Origin: Schistosoma haematobium
Lineage: Eukaryota; Platyhelminthes; Trematoda; Strigeidida; Schistosomatidae
DNA length: 64,000 nucleotides
Direction: 5' to 3'
Assembly: GCF_000699445.3 (NCBI RefSeq)
Contig: NC_067198.1
Coordinates: 38,601,523 to 38,665,522, forward strand
The position numbers and the translations under genes were made by a program. Positions 1-10,800 of the stretch are shown one piece after another; position 1 is the stretch's first letter, and every line of letters begins with the position of its first letter. Under the pieces are notes generated by a model. That model searched no databases and was not told where the DNA came from. It saw only the letters and a program-made list of their open reading frames with translations.

Positions 1-182
1 ACTAATCGAACAACCGTAAAGGTTTTATGCCATCAAAATGTACAAAAAGTAAGACAAATGACACAAATATTTTTTATCAGAAGGGACCGGGTTTGAGTCT
101 CGTAAGGTGGGATCGTGGGTGCGTACTGCTGAGTACTCCTACAATAGGACGAAACGGAGGTCCAGTGTTTTCAAGTTCTCCA
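1..182 (+). repeat. Decayed hammerhead-bearing short repeat (tRNA-like family)
   Basis: This is a fragment of the same repeat family as 2,570-2,765 and 48,930-49,190. It contains a box-B-like string (gggtttgagtctc, about 88-100) followed by a hammerhead-like segment. CTGAGTA lies at 128-134, a stem II hairpin at 135-150 (actcct/aggac), GAAA at 151-154 and the GTC cleavage triplet at 160-162. The first core strand should read CTGANGA, so one invariant base is changed and self-cleavage is unlikely. The end (about 168-200) matches the terminal segment of the other copies (tccatggtggtctagct). Confidence 0.5.
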
Positions 183-247
183 TGGTGGTCTAGCTAAACT
201 ATCTCAACAATTAAAATCTTTTTATGTTCAGTATTAAAATTAACTAG

Positions 248-440
248 TTGAAAAGAAGGAATATCACTGACTTTCCAAACCTCTTGTTACAATTCATCAG
301 CTTGTTTAAAATAAGACCAGTAAACAAAATTCGTGACATTCTGGATTTTCTCGATTCACTATCTGAAAATAGTTTATTAATGTTGATTGTAGATGTACAA
401 TCACTTTATAAAATTCTCTGTATTAGAGTCAGTTAACCAC
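248..440 (+). pseudogene. Penelope-like reverse transcriptase fragment
   Basis: A short open stretch encodes a piece resembling the region around RT motif A of Penelope-like elements. It shows D-V-Q-S-L-Y after a hydrophobic strand, comparable with LDVNSLFTSVPL in the long copy at 13,208-15,082. Nothing before or after continues the domain, so this is a broken fragment between two short repeats. The assignment rests on one motif and is moderate at best. Confidence 0.4.
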
Positions 441-455
441 ACCGACATTAATTCA

Positions 456-820
456 CTTGGTACTGTTTTACTTGAATCTTCCCATTGATGTTTAGGTCTG
501 AAATTGATCAGTCTCTTATTGGCATATGTGCATACTGTGCGTATGCCTCGATATTGCCTTAATTTACAAGCATTATAAGCAAAGATGGATAGTGGCTAGC
601 AGTGGAATCCAAGACACGCGTTTCTTCCTATTTGGGACTCGTCAGCTTGATGTACCTGCATCCCAGAGTTGATAACGCTATGGCGTTTGAAGTGAACGGT
701 ACTGAGTTCGAGTCCCAGAGTGAACATCAACTCAGATGCAGGTACATCCAGCTGAAGAGTCCCAAACAGGACGAAACGCGCGTCCTCGATTCCACTGCTA
801 GCCACTATCCATCTTTGCTT
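456..820. repeat. Sm-alpha-like repeat with two opposed hammerhead motifs
   Basis: The head (456-578) matches 29,178-29,305. Two hammerhead segments in opposite orientation follow. On the minus strand, 579-664 has CTGACGA (complement of 639-645), GAAA (621-624) and the GTC triplet (613-615), but one stem II pair is lost. On the plus strand, 741-803 has CTGAAGA (752-758), GAAA (773-776) and GTC (782-784), so its core is complete. The shared ends (aaagatggatagtggctagc and its complement) make the unit a long imperfect palindrome with a central loop near 665-735. Hammerheads of this type are known from schistosome Sm-alpha SINE-like repeats. Confidence 0.75.
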
Positions 821-2060
821 ATAACACCGACATTAGTCATTCAGAACACTATGAAAGAGATATGCTCCTGAGTTTTACATTCAGTGTAGAATAATGAGCT
901 CAAAATATTAACAATATTGTATGAGGGTTCAAACTGAGTTGTCGTTTAGCAGAATATTTCATTTTCAACCTAGATAAAATCATTTTTTGATCAACAATTA
1001 ATGTCCTATATTTCTTCAAACGGTTTGGTGATCCTATTTTCTGTCACGAATTTAACGACCTTATGAAATAATACATCTATTTACTAATCCACAGGTCGAT
1101 TACATTTTAAGTGATGTGAAGAGGGATCTAAGCGTTTAGTTTCCTTAATGGTTTGTCATAAAAGTGAACTGATGTCTTTTATCGAAAGCTGATCAACAGA
1201 AAGCCATCAATGGATGACCATTATATGACTTTCATAAGTTGGTTTTTATTGAGTTGGAAGAGAAGTCTATGGTCTACTGGATTTTCGATAGCTACACTAA
1301 TCTGAACGGAACACATGATGGAATAAAGGGAAAACAGAATACAGAAGATTGAAAATGTCACTTTGTGGTCATCACAGAAAAATAATAAATGTACATTATG
1401 ATAGTGCAATGAGAAGTCGAATTTCATCAGAATTATGTGATATATTTGCGCAATACATTTCGAATTAATTAAACTAAGCAGCATGTACAAAATGAAACTA
1501 GATACGGTTACATGTTGGTCAGATGTATTATACGAATCAAGTTCCCTTTCCAAACAGGCATTCGTCGAGACTCAAGGAGCAAGTTAATGGTGGATATAAT
1601 CAGGTCGTGAAGGTTAAAGCACAAAAAGTAGTCCATTGTAGTAAGAGGACACGATGGTGGAAAAATAACTGAATACTATGAAATAAAAGGTTTTACAACA
1701 AGTTTTATAAAATAAAATTGAAGCAATCCATATATTTATGATAAACGTTTACCAGAACTAAACTCATTAATGTAGGAAGGATTTATCTATCACGTATTTT
1801 TTAGAGGTCAGTTGTAATCTCTAAAAGACAGGTGATATTTCCATTCAGTGTCATTTTTTAATAACTCATACCCAGTAAATGATTAGTTTTCAGTGTTAGA
1901 TGCCCACTGAGAACATTTTCTCCACTTTGAAGATTTATGATTATTTTACTCAGTGAAAGTTATTGGTAAAGCAAAGTGAGTTGTTTGCTTCAGTAAAAGT
2001 ATATAAGGTGGACAAATTTCCCTTATAGTGAAAATTAAATGTTTTTTGTACAGCCGGATT
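821..2060. other. No recognisable gene
   Basis: AT-rich sequence with scattered short ORFs on both strands. I see no conserved motif, splice-bounded exon or repeat shared with the rest of the window. Confidence 0.5.
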
Positions 2061-2064
2061 AAAT

Positions 2065-2464
2065 GCCATCTTCTACAACCATCCCTAAATAAGACAGACT
2101 GCCACAATTCGCCAAATCCATGTGTATCTATCGGTTTAACTGCTTCTGTGGAGCCAGTTAGATAGGGCGTACAATTCGGCAGGTTGATCATAGTATTACA
2201 GAACATCATCCGTCGTGGTTAAGCAAAGAACAGGTAAAAGTGATTAAAAGTTCTATTCTGTCTCAGTTGGTTCACACAGGTCATCAAGTTGAATCGAATA
2301 AAGCTTTTAAGGTTATCTACAATATCCCATCAAATTTGCCACATATTTTACGAGTGCGCCTTTGGCACATTGCGGAAGCCATCTCAGTCCATGTTCACAA
2401 ACCTAACCTTTGCATTCAAAAGAGATTTATACAACCACTTTCCCTGCCCTGGCCATCAGTTTAA
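2065..2464 (+). pseudogene. Penelope-like GIY-YIG endonuclease C-terminal fragment
   Basis: Read with small frame changes, this encodes the C-terminal module of a Penelope-like element. A cysteine pair (CFCGAS) is followed by I-G-R-T, an I-T-E-H segment, an H-T-G-H-Q motif, and the element's usual end (HKPNLC near 2,395 and a final LSLPWP near 2,445). The reverse transcriptase part is missing. The tail aligns in layout with the end of the long copy at 15,693-15,836 and with the minus-strand copy at 60,045-60,330. Confidence 0.65.
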
Positions 2465-2569
2465 GATTTCCTTCAAAAGAACTATTTTTCATACTTCTTC
2501 CACTTGGTTTTCTTTCTAAATATTTTTAATTTTGTTTTTTATCAGGAAGGGTTTTGTGGAGATCTTAGT

Positions 2570-2765
2570 AATTTCAATAGTTGAAATCATGAGTCAATTG
2601 AAGCTAGACCACCATGGAAAACCTGGAAGCACTGGACAGTCGTTTCGTCCTGGTATAGGACTCCTCAGCAGTGCGCATACACGACCCCGCCCCCCGCCAG
2701 ATTCGAACCCAGAACCTATCAGTCTTGCGTGTGAGAGCTTTGTGACAGGTGTTTGCCTGTCATGT
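2570..2765 (-). repeat. tRNA-like SINE with hammerhead motif
   Basis: On the minus strand this copy carries a box-B-like string (complement of attcgaaccc, 2,701-2,710) followed by a hammerhead. CTGAGGA is the complement of 2,662-2,668, stem II is GTCC/GGAC, GAAA is the complement of 2,643-2,646 and GTC the complement of 2,635-2,637. The core is complete. The outer end (aaatcatgagtcaattgaag) is shared with 48,930-48,960 and, inverted, with 49,135-49,170. Confidence 0.6.
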
Positions 2766-5340
2766 ACGCGATTTATAAAACGGACGATTAGAATGAGTAT
2801 TCGAGTGAGAAGTGGAACCGTTTTTTGATATAAAGAAACGACGCTTAATTGCATGTGACCCAGATTTCGTAACACATAAAAAACTCTAAACAACTGAAAC
2901 AGATTACGTCAAACAAAGAGTTTTCAATATTCCCCGAGCACAAGACAATGAGTCTAGAATAAGCTTTGTGAGAAATGATATTCTCCAATACACTCTCCAC
3001 AAATACTAAATCAATATGTTCACAGTGAGAAAAAATAACAAATTCCTTTCGCGACTATTTCAAAGTCACCAAGTGTTCCAATGTTCATAACGTGTGGACT
3101 CAATAACGTTCGAAAGAATTGAGTAAAATGAGCGTTTTACAACACCGTAGGTACTTGAATTGTAAATATCGATAAATGTGAAAATTATGCATTTCTGACA
3201 AAGATTTTACGTGGAATTTTTACGCGCATGATTAGTACTAAACAGCGAGGATTTCAGTAATTTTTTGGATGTAGGGAGGATGCCCAGAAAAATTGTTATA
3301 ATGGAGTGTTAAGAAATCGCTAATGATACACGGGCAAGGTTTGGAGTAGATTTTCTTGAATATTATTTATTTAATAGAACTGTTTAGTAACTTTACATTT
3401 GTTATAAAACAATGACTGAAAGGTACTCGGTGTAGGCGGTGACCTTGACGAGTGTGTACATAGGATTTTGGCCTCAGGCGTAATGAGTCGCTCCATGGCT
3501 GTGCACATTGAATGAGATACTGAAAGGAAAAAAGAGAAAAAACCAACATCAAGGTGCTTGATTGTAAAACCTCAAAAATGATTAATCGTTTGTGGTGAAG
3601 TAGGCGAATGTATGGACAGAATTCACAACCAAAATGAATTACAAATTAGTAGTCTTCATATAAGAGTATACATTAACAAAGAACAATGAACTGTGGCATG
3701 TGACAAGGTAGGATGAGTTAGAATAATGTAGAAGTTGGAGTTGGAAGTTAAAAGGCTATCATTTAAAATCACGGATGCAACAAAAGAGAATAGAATTATG
3801 AATAGTTCAAAGAAGATGACTGTAAACAGGTAACATCAACATAATAATCTGAGGGATAAGGTGCTACTGTGATGCTAATTTGTCTTTGTGTTACATATAA
3901 AGCATAAACAATCCTGTAAATATAGTAAGTTAGAAGCATCTAGAAAATGTAATATGTTACAATTCTAATAAGGTGATAAGTAAAGAAATATAGTAAATAA
4001 TTATCACATTGGTATTTTGGGTCTATATAAAAGGAATAAACAAAGACTTATGATATCCTACAGCGCTATGCAACGTATCGTTAGATCAATTGCATAACTG
4101 GTATCAGTAAACCCTTTGTCAAGTCTGAACTTGAAGCTGTCGATTTAGATGATGACTTGTAATAGAACTAAATTACTAGAATACCCCTAATTCAAATGTC
4201 AATATTTCACACTGAAACAAATTATAGTGAAAATCAAGTTTGCTCATTCAACAACAACGTCAAACTGGATAAACTCCCAAAAACAGGAATGTATTCAGAG
4301 TTGGACAAATAAAGTCTAAAATGCAATACAGATGGTTTAAATCACATCAGAAACATTGTTTGTCCTTAACTCTGTACGAGTGTCCACATCAATTTTTGCA
4401 AACGAAGAACAGCTGCCCCAGCGACGAGACCAAATATAATCAAATATTCAAGGTCAATGATGGCATCAATGAAGGATGAAGTTCGACACACTCTTCTTCC
4501 GTGTATTAGATATACAGAAGTATAAAATAACTATCTAGAGTTCACTGCTCCATAATGTCATATTGCAACTCTGTAATCGAAGAACATTTAAGCCTTACTT
4601 CATAATTTAATAACTTAAGCATATATACTTCATTCAATTGATGTCAACTTTCCACTATCCAAAGTAATCGTGGATAATTATTCTGGGTTATTTTGACGCC
4701 TTGATTGATCTTTTAGAAGGAAATGTAGTTGTTTACATTTAGTTAAAAAACACCATCAAGAAAATTTACCATTTATTTCATATTGTTACATGGATGTGGA
4801 AGTTTTAGGTATTCAACTCTACTCATATATTCCATTTACTGTCTGTACGGAAAGCCATGCTTCTGTACTGAAATGTTAATATGGTTATATACGACTATTT
4901 TATTCGTAAATCCATTCCAAAAAGCAAAATATGAAGACTCTTTGTCATTCTCCAATATGCTGCATTTATAGTTACATTGGGAAGAAATGTGAATATAATA
5001 TCACAAATAATTGTCTTTCTCAATAGACTCGATACAGTCCCTATGAATAGTGTGATATTGCATAAATCACAAAATGTATGGTGTGCGTGTGGTGATGTAT
5101 GAAGCATGTGCGTTGTCGATGAGTTTATTTTGTAATCGTTTATGTTTTTAGCGATTATCAGAGTATCTATAGAAGAATAGACAATTCATAAGGTTAAAAA
5201 AAGAAAAAAAAGTTGCGGAAATCCAAGATTGTAGATCTGCAAATATTATTAGTTATTAATCCGATTAGTTACAAAATGATTAAATGAGCACATTCAATAG
5301 TTACCTAGACATCCTGTATATTGTGACATAAGTACTTTAT
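2766..5340. other. Long gene-free AT-rich stretch
   Basis: I find no repeat shared with the rest of the window and no coding motif. Short ORFs here (for example near 3,367-3,552 and 4,895-5,107) lack domain features or splice context. The stretch may be intergenic or intronic. Confidence 0.5.
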
Positions 5341-5352
5341 TAAAAAGTTGAA

Positions 5353-5361
5353 TATATAAAT
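5353..5361 (+). promoter_or_regulatory. TATA box of the signal-peptide gene at 5,401
   Basis: tatataaat lies 48 nt before the ATG at 5,401. The paralogous minus-strand gene has a TATA-like string at nearly the same distance from its own ATG, and the intervening leader is recognisably similar. Confidence 0.55.
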
Positions 5362-5400
5362 AGAAGAACGGTGAGTAAAAATCATTGTCAATACAACAAT

Positions 5401-5470
5401 ATGAAACTATCTGGTTCAATTTGTTTAGCGATTGTCTGTTTTATACAGCTACTTGTACCAATTTGTCAAT
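5401..5470 (+). CDS. First exon of a secreted protein gene (MEG-like)
   Basis: ATG at 5,401 opens 23 codons plus one base, ending at a perfect splice donor (gtaagt, 5,471-5,476). The peptide starts MKLSGSICLAI, has a hydrophobic core (IVCFIQLLV) and small residues before the exon end, so it is a typical signal peptide for secretion. Exon length (70 nt), phase (1) and the opening M-K-x-S-G-x-x-C-L-A-I match the first exon on the minus strand at 38,991-38,922, so the two are paralogues. Schistosome micro-exon genes are built this way. One downstream exon candidate is 5,803-5,838. The rest may be lost or lie beyond the transposon cluster that starts at 6,310. Confidence 0.6.
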
Positions 5471-5802
5471 GTAAGTTGATGAGATATTATGACTGTAGGT
5501 ATATGAGCATAATTAGGATGATTATTTTATCCTACCTTAATTTTTATCATCAATCTTATTACTTATAATCAATTTGCATAAACAGGATTCTAACATAATC
5601 ACAATCGACCATTTAAGAAATCCTATAGTTCAGCTGTAAGATACAACTTTAATTTGAATGTGTGACTCGAGAGCGTCAGGAAATTTTTTCATTTGTCGTT
5701 TAAGTACCATAAAGTGTCCTGTCTACAATTTCTGGTTCGAAGTGTCCATGTTATTGTGATTTGTACACAACCATATTCATTGAACCTCATCCATTCCTCT
5801 AG

Positions 5803-5838
5803 GAAATGGAAATTACAATAATAGATATAATGTTATCT
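5803..5838 (+). CDS. Candidate downstream exon of the 5,401 gene
   Basis: A strong pyrimidine-rich acceptor (cattcctctag, ending 5,802) precedes 36 nt that are open in phase 1 and end before gtgaac. Joined directly to the first exon it would make a TGA stop at the junction (T plus GA). At least one unseen exon would therefore have to lie between, or this may be a terminal exon of another form. Low confidence. Confidence 0.25.
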
Positions 5839-6309
5839 GTGAACAGATTATGTTATAAGATGAATGATTTATGTTTTAAGTGAAGATAGAAAGTGGACCA
5901 CTTAGTTAGCACAAAAAATAAGCAGTATACACCAGTAATAAAGTATTCAAATAATGCAGTGAAATTCGTTAAGCTCAAATAACAATCTAAATTATAAAAT
6001 ATATGTTGTACTGTATTATTTTGACAAGTAGCTCTTGATTCTTATGAGAACTAGTATGTAGTCACGTAATTCCCCTCCATATCTAACGACGTTGTCGACA
6101 TGAAAGAATAAACCAAAATTCACGTTATTCGGAAATGGTTATCGGTAATCCTGTTATTCATAAATAAATTATTAAGTCATTATCCTCTTATTGGAATTCA
6201 ACTACAAAATGATAACAAGAAATGTTACCAAAAAGAATGCATGGTACGTAGTAAACAGAAGCATGTAATTTTAAAGAATAGTGGTGATAATAGTATAGCA
6301 AAGCATGGA

Positions 6310-8360
6310 GAAATTCATTAGCGCCACGGCAATTTTTAAAAAAAAACGCACCCACCCTTTTTAAAAATGTTTTTCAACCCCAAATTGCAATATTTTTCAT
6401 CCCGTTTCGTCCAATGAAATGGCTAGTTTTAAAGTTCGTTTTAATTAGTTAGTTATGTTTTGTCGAATTGTTATAAAACATCAGCACTGGTCGACGAAGT
6501 ACATTTTAATCATCATTATGGAGGAGAATAACGTGCCGAGTACAAGCGCTGTTGTTTCTCACGTAACAGAGATGGAGGAAGTCTTTTTGACAACATTGTT
6601 TCTCGTTGCGTTCCCATCGGTTGAAGCGTTGAAGTCCGCTATCACAAATTATGAAAGATCAACTTACTGTAATTATGTAGTTCGAGATTCGCATTTGTGC
6701 AGAGATGAAAACTCGTATATTAAATTTGTGTGCTGGAGAAATGGCCGTATAACATCTAGCGGTTCGTCATAGCTGATCAGACGGAGGAGGTAATTTGGTA
6801 AATGGTTTTATAATTTTTTTAACAAAGGGCTTCCGATCGTCAACTAAGCCTTCATTGTTATTCATAACAACTGATTATATCACCGTATTAATTTGCACAC
6901 CTCTTTAACTATTAATTAATGCTACAATCACACTATACAGTTATAAGTCCATAATTCCCATATTCATTTACATCTGTTACGACATATCTATATATCTATA
7001 TATATATATATATACAAATTGTAATATTTGCAAATTTGAAAGGTCATTCAATAAAGGTCTGGATTATTTGCAGTAAAGTGTTCAGTCACAATAAGTGACT
7101 AAGCATTATAGGAAAATTGAAATTCCAAAAAACTTTGTGTCAATGAAATACATAGTACAAGAATTGAATCTTGTCAATTGACATAATAATAATTATTATT
7201 ATTATCATAAGGAAAATAAATAATAATAGCATTGTAAATGTTCATTGATACAGTTGACCTTATTCATATTTATACGTTTAATGTCGACAGATATTTGTTG
7301 AGTCAGTCAGACGACGTAGGCTTGTTCATTTACACTTCATGAAATTGATATTTCAAATGCTTGTCAAAAATGGTTACATTCATAATGTCTAGATATAGTT
7401 CAGGTTTCATATTACGGTTAACAATATTCACAGATGACTGATTAAACAAACTAGTTTTTATTACGACCAAAAAATTAATTTTAAAATGCAGAACTGCAAA
7501 TAATTTACAAGTGAACACAATAAACCGTTTCAATGGACTTTTAAAATTCACCGCATTGAAATCTAACGTCTTCTAATTCTCATTATGAATGACCATTTAC
7601 AAAATAAACGTTCACTAAATATTAAGTGCCCATTTCGGAAAATTTATTACTACTTTCATATACTGTCAAAGTCGTTTCATTAAATGATGGTCTACGGTTG
7701 CTTCACCTGAATTATACATATTTCAACCAGTAAGTTATCATGATGAATTATTGATATGTTGATTTGTTTCTCCGATTAACAGACCATGTGTTACTAAAAA
7801 AACTTATGCACACACTTCGGTAATAATTTGTTTATTAATTGCGTATTCAGCATTAGACAACCGACCGAATTCAGTAATAACTTTTATCAAATATTCAAAC
7901 CGATTTTTAGTTCCTTTTTCACTGAACTTTCTTTACATGTGATACATATAGGTATTCGTGGCAACATAACTAACAACTCCAATTGAAGGTTGACATGAAA
8001 TCACTTGATCGGAAATCAAAAATTTATCCCAATACACATTCACTAACAGTAGGATTGCACTCAAGTTGGTGTTTTTTCTATAATTGTCTAAATTTCTTAC
8101 AAGACTTACATTACACAAAAAGAATTATACATTATCGTTAAATTTCAAATGTAAAAAATGAAAATTCTGACATCCAATCACAGCTTCAGATGCGATTTCG
8201 ATTTCAACTAATCACATTACAAAGATGAACAGTTTACGACCAATTACAAAATTATTAAACGTGACAAAATGTTTATTCATTATCACTTGAGCACACACTT
8301 GCAAAACGAGTACACCAACCATGATCGCTAAATTTTTCTTTCACACCATACAATTTTTTG
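6310..8360 (+). mobile_element. Mutator-like element copy A, internally deleted
   Basis: The 5' region (6,310-6,500) and first coding exon (from the ATG at 6,518 to about 6,795) align with copies B and C. About 35 bases after the exon end, near 6,830-6,836, the sequence jumps straight to the 3' tail (gatcgtcaactaagcc, matching about 11,506 of copy B). The catalytic, SWIM and RING exons are therefore gone. An in-frame TAG at 6,770-6,772 closes the reading frame. The tail (about 7,020-8,340) is nearly identical to copy B, including the stretch 7,330-7,551, which translates identically to 12,120-12,341. This is a non-autonomous deletion derivative. Confidence 0.75.
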
Positions 8361-8564
8361 AATAATATTGTCCGACCGGCCATTTTAAAAAAAAACCCAC
8401 CCCAATAAAAAAAATTTCCACCCCCAAATTACAATATTTTTCATCCCGTGTTTCGTCCAATGAAATGGCTAGTTCCAAAAATTAGATTTAATTGGTTAGT
8501 TATGTCTTGAAAATTGTTATAAATTATCAGTACTTGTCGACGAAGCACAATTTCAATCGTCATT

Positions 8565-10800
8565 GTGGAGCAGAGTAACGTGCCGAGTACAAGCGCTGGT
8601 GTTTCTCACGTAACGGAAATGGAGGAAGTCTTTTTGACTACCTTGTTTCTGGTTGCGTTTCCATCGGTTGAAGCGTTAAAGACCACTATCACAAATTTTG
8701 AAAGATCGACTTACAGTCATTATGTAGTGAGAGATTCGCATATTGGCAGAGATCAAAAATCCTACATTAAATTTGTGTGTTGGCGAAATGGGCGTATAAG
8801 ATCTAGCGGTTCGTCACAACGTCTTAGACAGAGGAGGTAATTTGGTAAATTGTTTTATAATTTTTAAAATGAAGGGCTTCCATGAACACTCAATGTCCGG
8901 CCTTCATGTATTGTAAGATTATAGACGGCTACCGGACTTTTGTACGTGGGAATGTGCATCACAATCACGAGTGCAATTCCCTGAGGTACCAGGGTAATTT
9001 ATGGGTGCGCAGGTTAACGGATGGGGAGTTTGAAACTGTGAGACCGCTGCTGATTTCCGGTACCGCTGCATTCCACATAAAGAATTTTGCTTACCAATCT
9101 TATGGGAAATTTCTGACCGCTCAAGATGTCTGTAATATGCGGTACAAAGTGTTCTCACACGCGAACCTTCCTGGTACGGAATTTGCCAATTTATAATGTA
9201 CACTATAGGTGATTACGGGAAATTGAAAGCTCACATAACATCCTTGGGTGGGCTTTGCGAATACGAATTGGACGATGAGAACTGTCTATCGTATTTCTTC
9301 TTCATGACTGCTGAGCAAGTGAATTTGGCCGGTCACTTTTGTGACGTAATTGGTTTTGACGGGACGTACAAAACTAATAACGAGAACGTCCATTTATATC
9401 AAGTCGTTGCCCTGGATATGAATTTTAAGGCAATACCCATGTGCATTGCCTTTTAAGTCGCGAAACTTCAACATTCATTTCTGCATTCCTGCGTTTTTTC
9501 CAACGGTGTACCAACAGTCGACAACTGGTAGGCATTGTGACCGATGATTCACCTGCAATTGCTGCTGCTATTACGCAGGGGTATCCGGATGCACACCATA
9601 TTCTGTGTCGCGTACACCTTGTTCGGAATGTGATAAAGAGGGTAAGTGTTTCGTTCATTAACATTAACCCAGTAACCGTTATTGTAGAGGGTGCGATCAG
9701 AAATTGTACAACTGTTCTTTCGCCTCGTGTTCACTCTAACGGTTGAAAGGTAAATCAAAATCTACATAACATGATTTTGTAGTTTTAACAACGTACTTTC
9801 GTTAATCGAAATGTCGGACGGAACATTTGGCAGATACGTCAGAGACCACCTTCTACCACGGAAACACAAATGGTCCACTGCTTTTCGACCGCCATCCACC
9901 CTCTTTGAACTGAACAATACGAACTTCGTGGAGACGAGTCACCGAGTCTTGAAGATGTATCACCTTAATGGAAAAACACCGGTTCTCAGATCCATTTTCA
10001 ATGTGCTGCTTCGTACTGGATATTGGTTGGAAGCAAGATTACATAAATATTCAATGGATTGTCGTGGGAAAGCCGATATTGGTGAGGAGCCGGAAGTACG
10101 TCGACTTCAGGAACGACTGACACCAGTTGCCTGTCAACTACTGAAGCGACACCTTCGCATTCCTAGAACGCAGTCTGCATTGTCGGAAGATTTATTCACC
10201 GCTATGGACGCCACGGGGACGTACTACGTACACGTCGATACTAGCCGGTGCTCGTGTCCATTCTTCATTGAAAACGGATTACCATGCCGTCATATATTGG
10301 CTTACTGCATACACAGTAACACCGAAGTGAACGTACAGTCAATTTGTGACAGGTGGTTACACTATGATGGTTATCTGACTCATATTGCAGTTGAAAATTA
10401 TTTCCCAATGCAATTGAGTCAGCCAAGCATGAAGAATGCAGTGATAGCGTTAGTCAGGCGAATGTCGGAGGAACAATGCAGTTCACTTCATGACTTCATA
10501 GTTCACGGTAGACTACCAACAACGCCAGTAAACTTGCATGGAGAACAGCACGATGAGGAGGAAGTAATTTCTATTAACTCGGAAGAGTTAACTGAACGGG
10601 ACATCGAAAATGAAGAAGAGGATGACGAGAATCGACTCTGCGACATCTGTAATCTTGCGCAGCCTCCGTGTGAAACCGGTGATGCGGTTGGTTGGGTTTT
10701 CTGTAGATGTGAAGCAATGTTTCATACCTTCTGTGCCTACGACCCATCGCCGAACGTACGAGCAGTGCACTGTCCTATCTGTGGCGCCATTACAAACTAA
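8565..10800 (+). pseudogene. MULE transposase gene, copy B (start lost, one frameshift)
   Basis: Five exons are separated by tiny GT-AG introns at 8,837-8,874, 9,174-9,208, 9,642-9,687 and 9,750-9,782 (38, 35, 46 and 33 nt). All four keep the reading frame. Exons 1-2 encode a C2H2-type DNA-binding finger (FVCWRNG, NTQCPAF, VHHNHEC). The DDE-type core has D in FDGTY, D in TDDSP and a probable E in NFVETSHR. A SWIM finger (CSCPF...PCRH, about 10,250-10,290) and a RING/PHD-like C-terminus (LCDIC, FCRC, FHTFC, CPICG; 10,638-10,790) follow. Lesions: the start codon is GTG where copy C has ATG, and one base is missing at about 9,452, shifting the frame inside the core. Confidence 0.8.

Noticed and set aside
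5621..5634. Possible small exon before gtaaga on the plus strand
   Set aside because: The nearest AG gives 7 nt, which breaks the frame. The 18-nt alternative creates a stop when joined to the first exon.
7330..7551. 73-codon minus-strand ORF repeated at 12,120-12,341 and 19,940-20,167
   Set aside because: It lies in the MULE non-coding tail, is identical because the tails are duplicated, and has no domain or upstream signal.
8340..8400. Terminal inverted repeats of the MULE units
   Set aside because: The two ends share A/T-rich and C-rich runs only. I could not find a convincing inverted match, so none is annotated.
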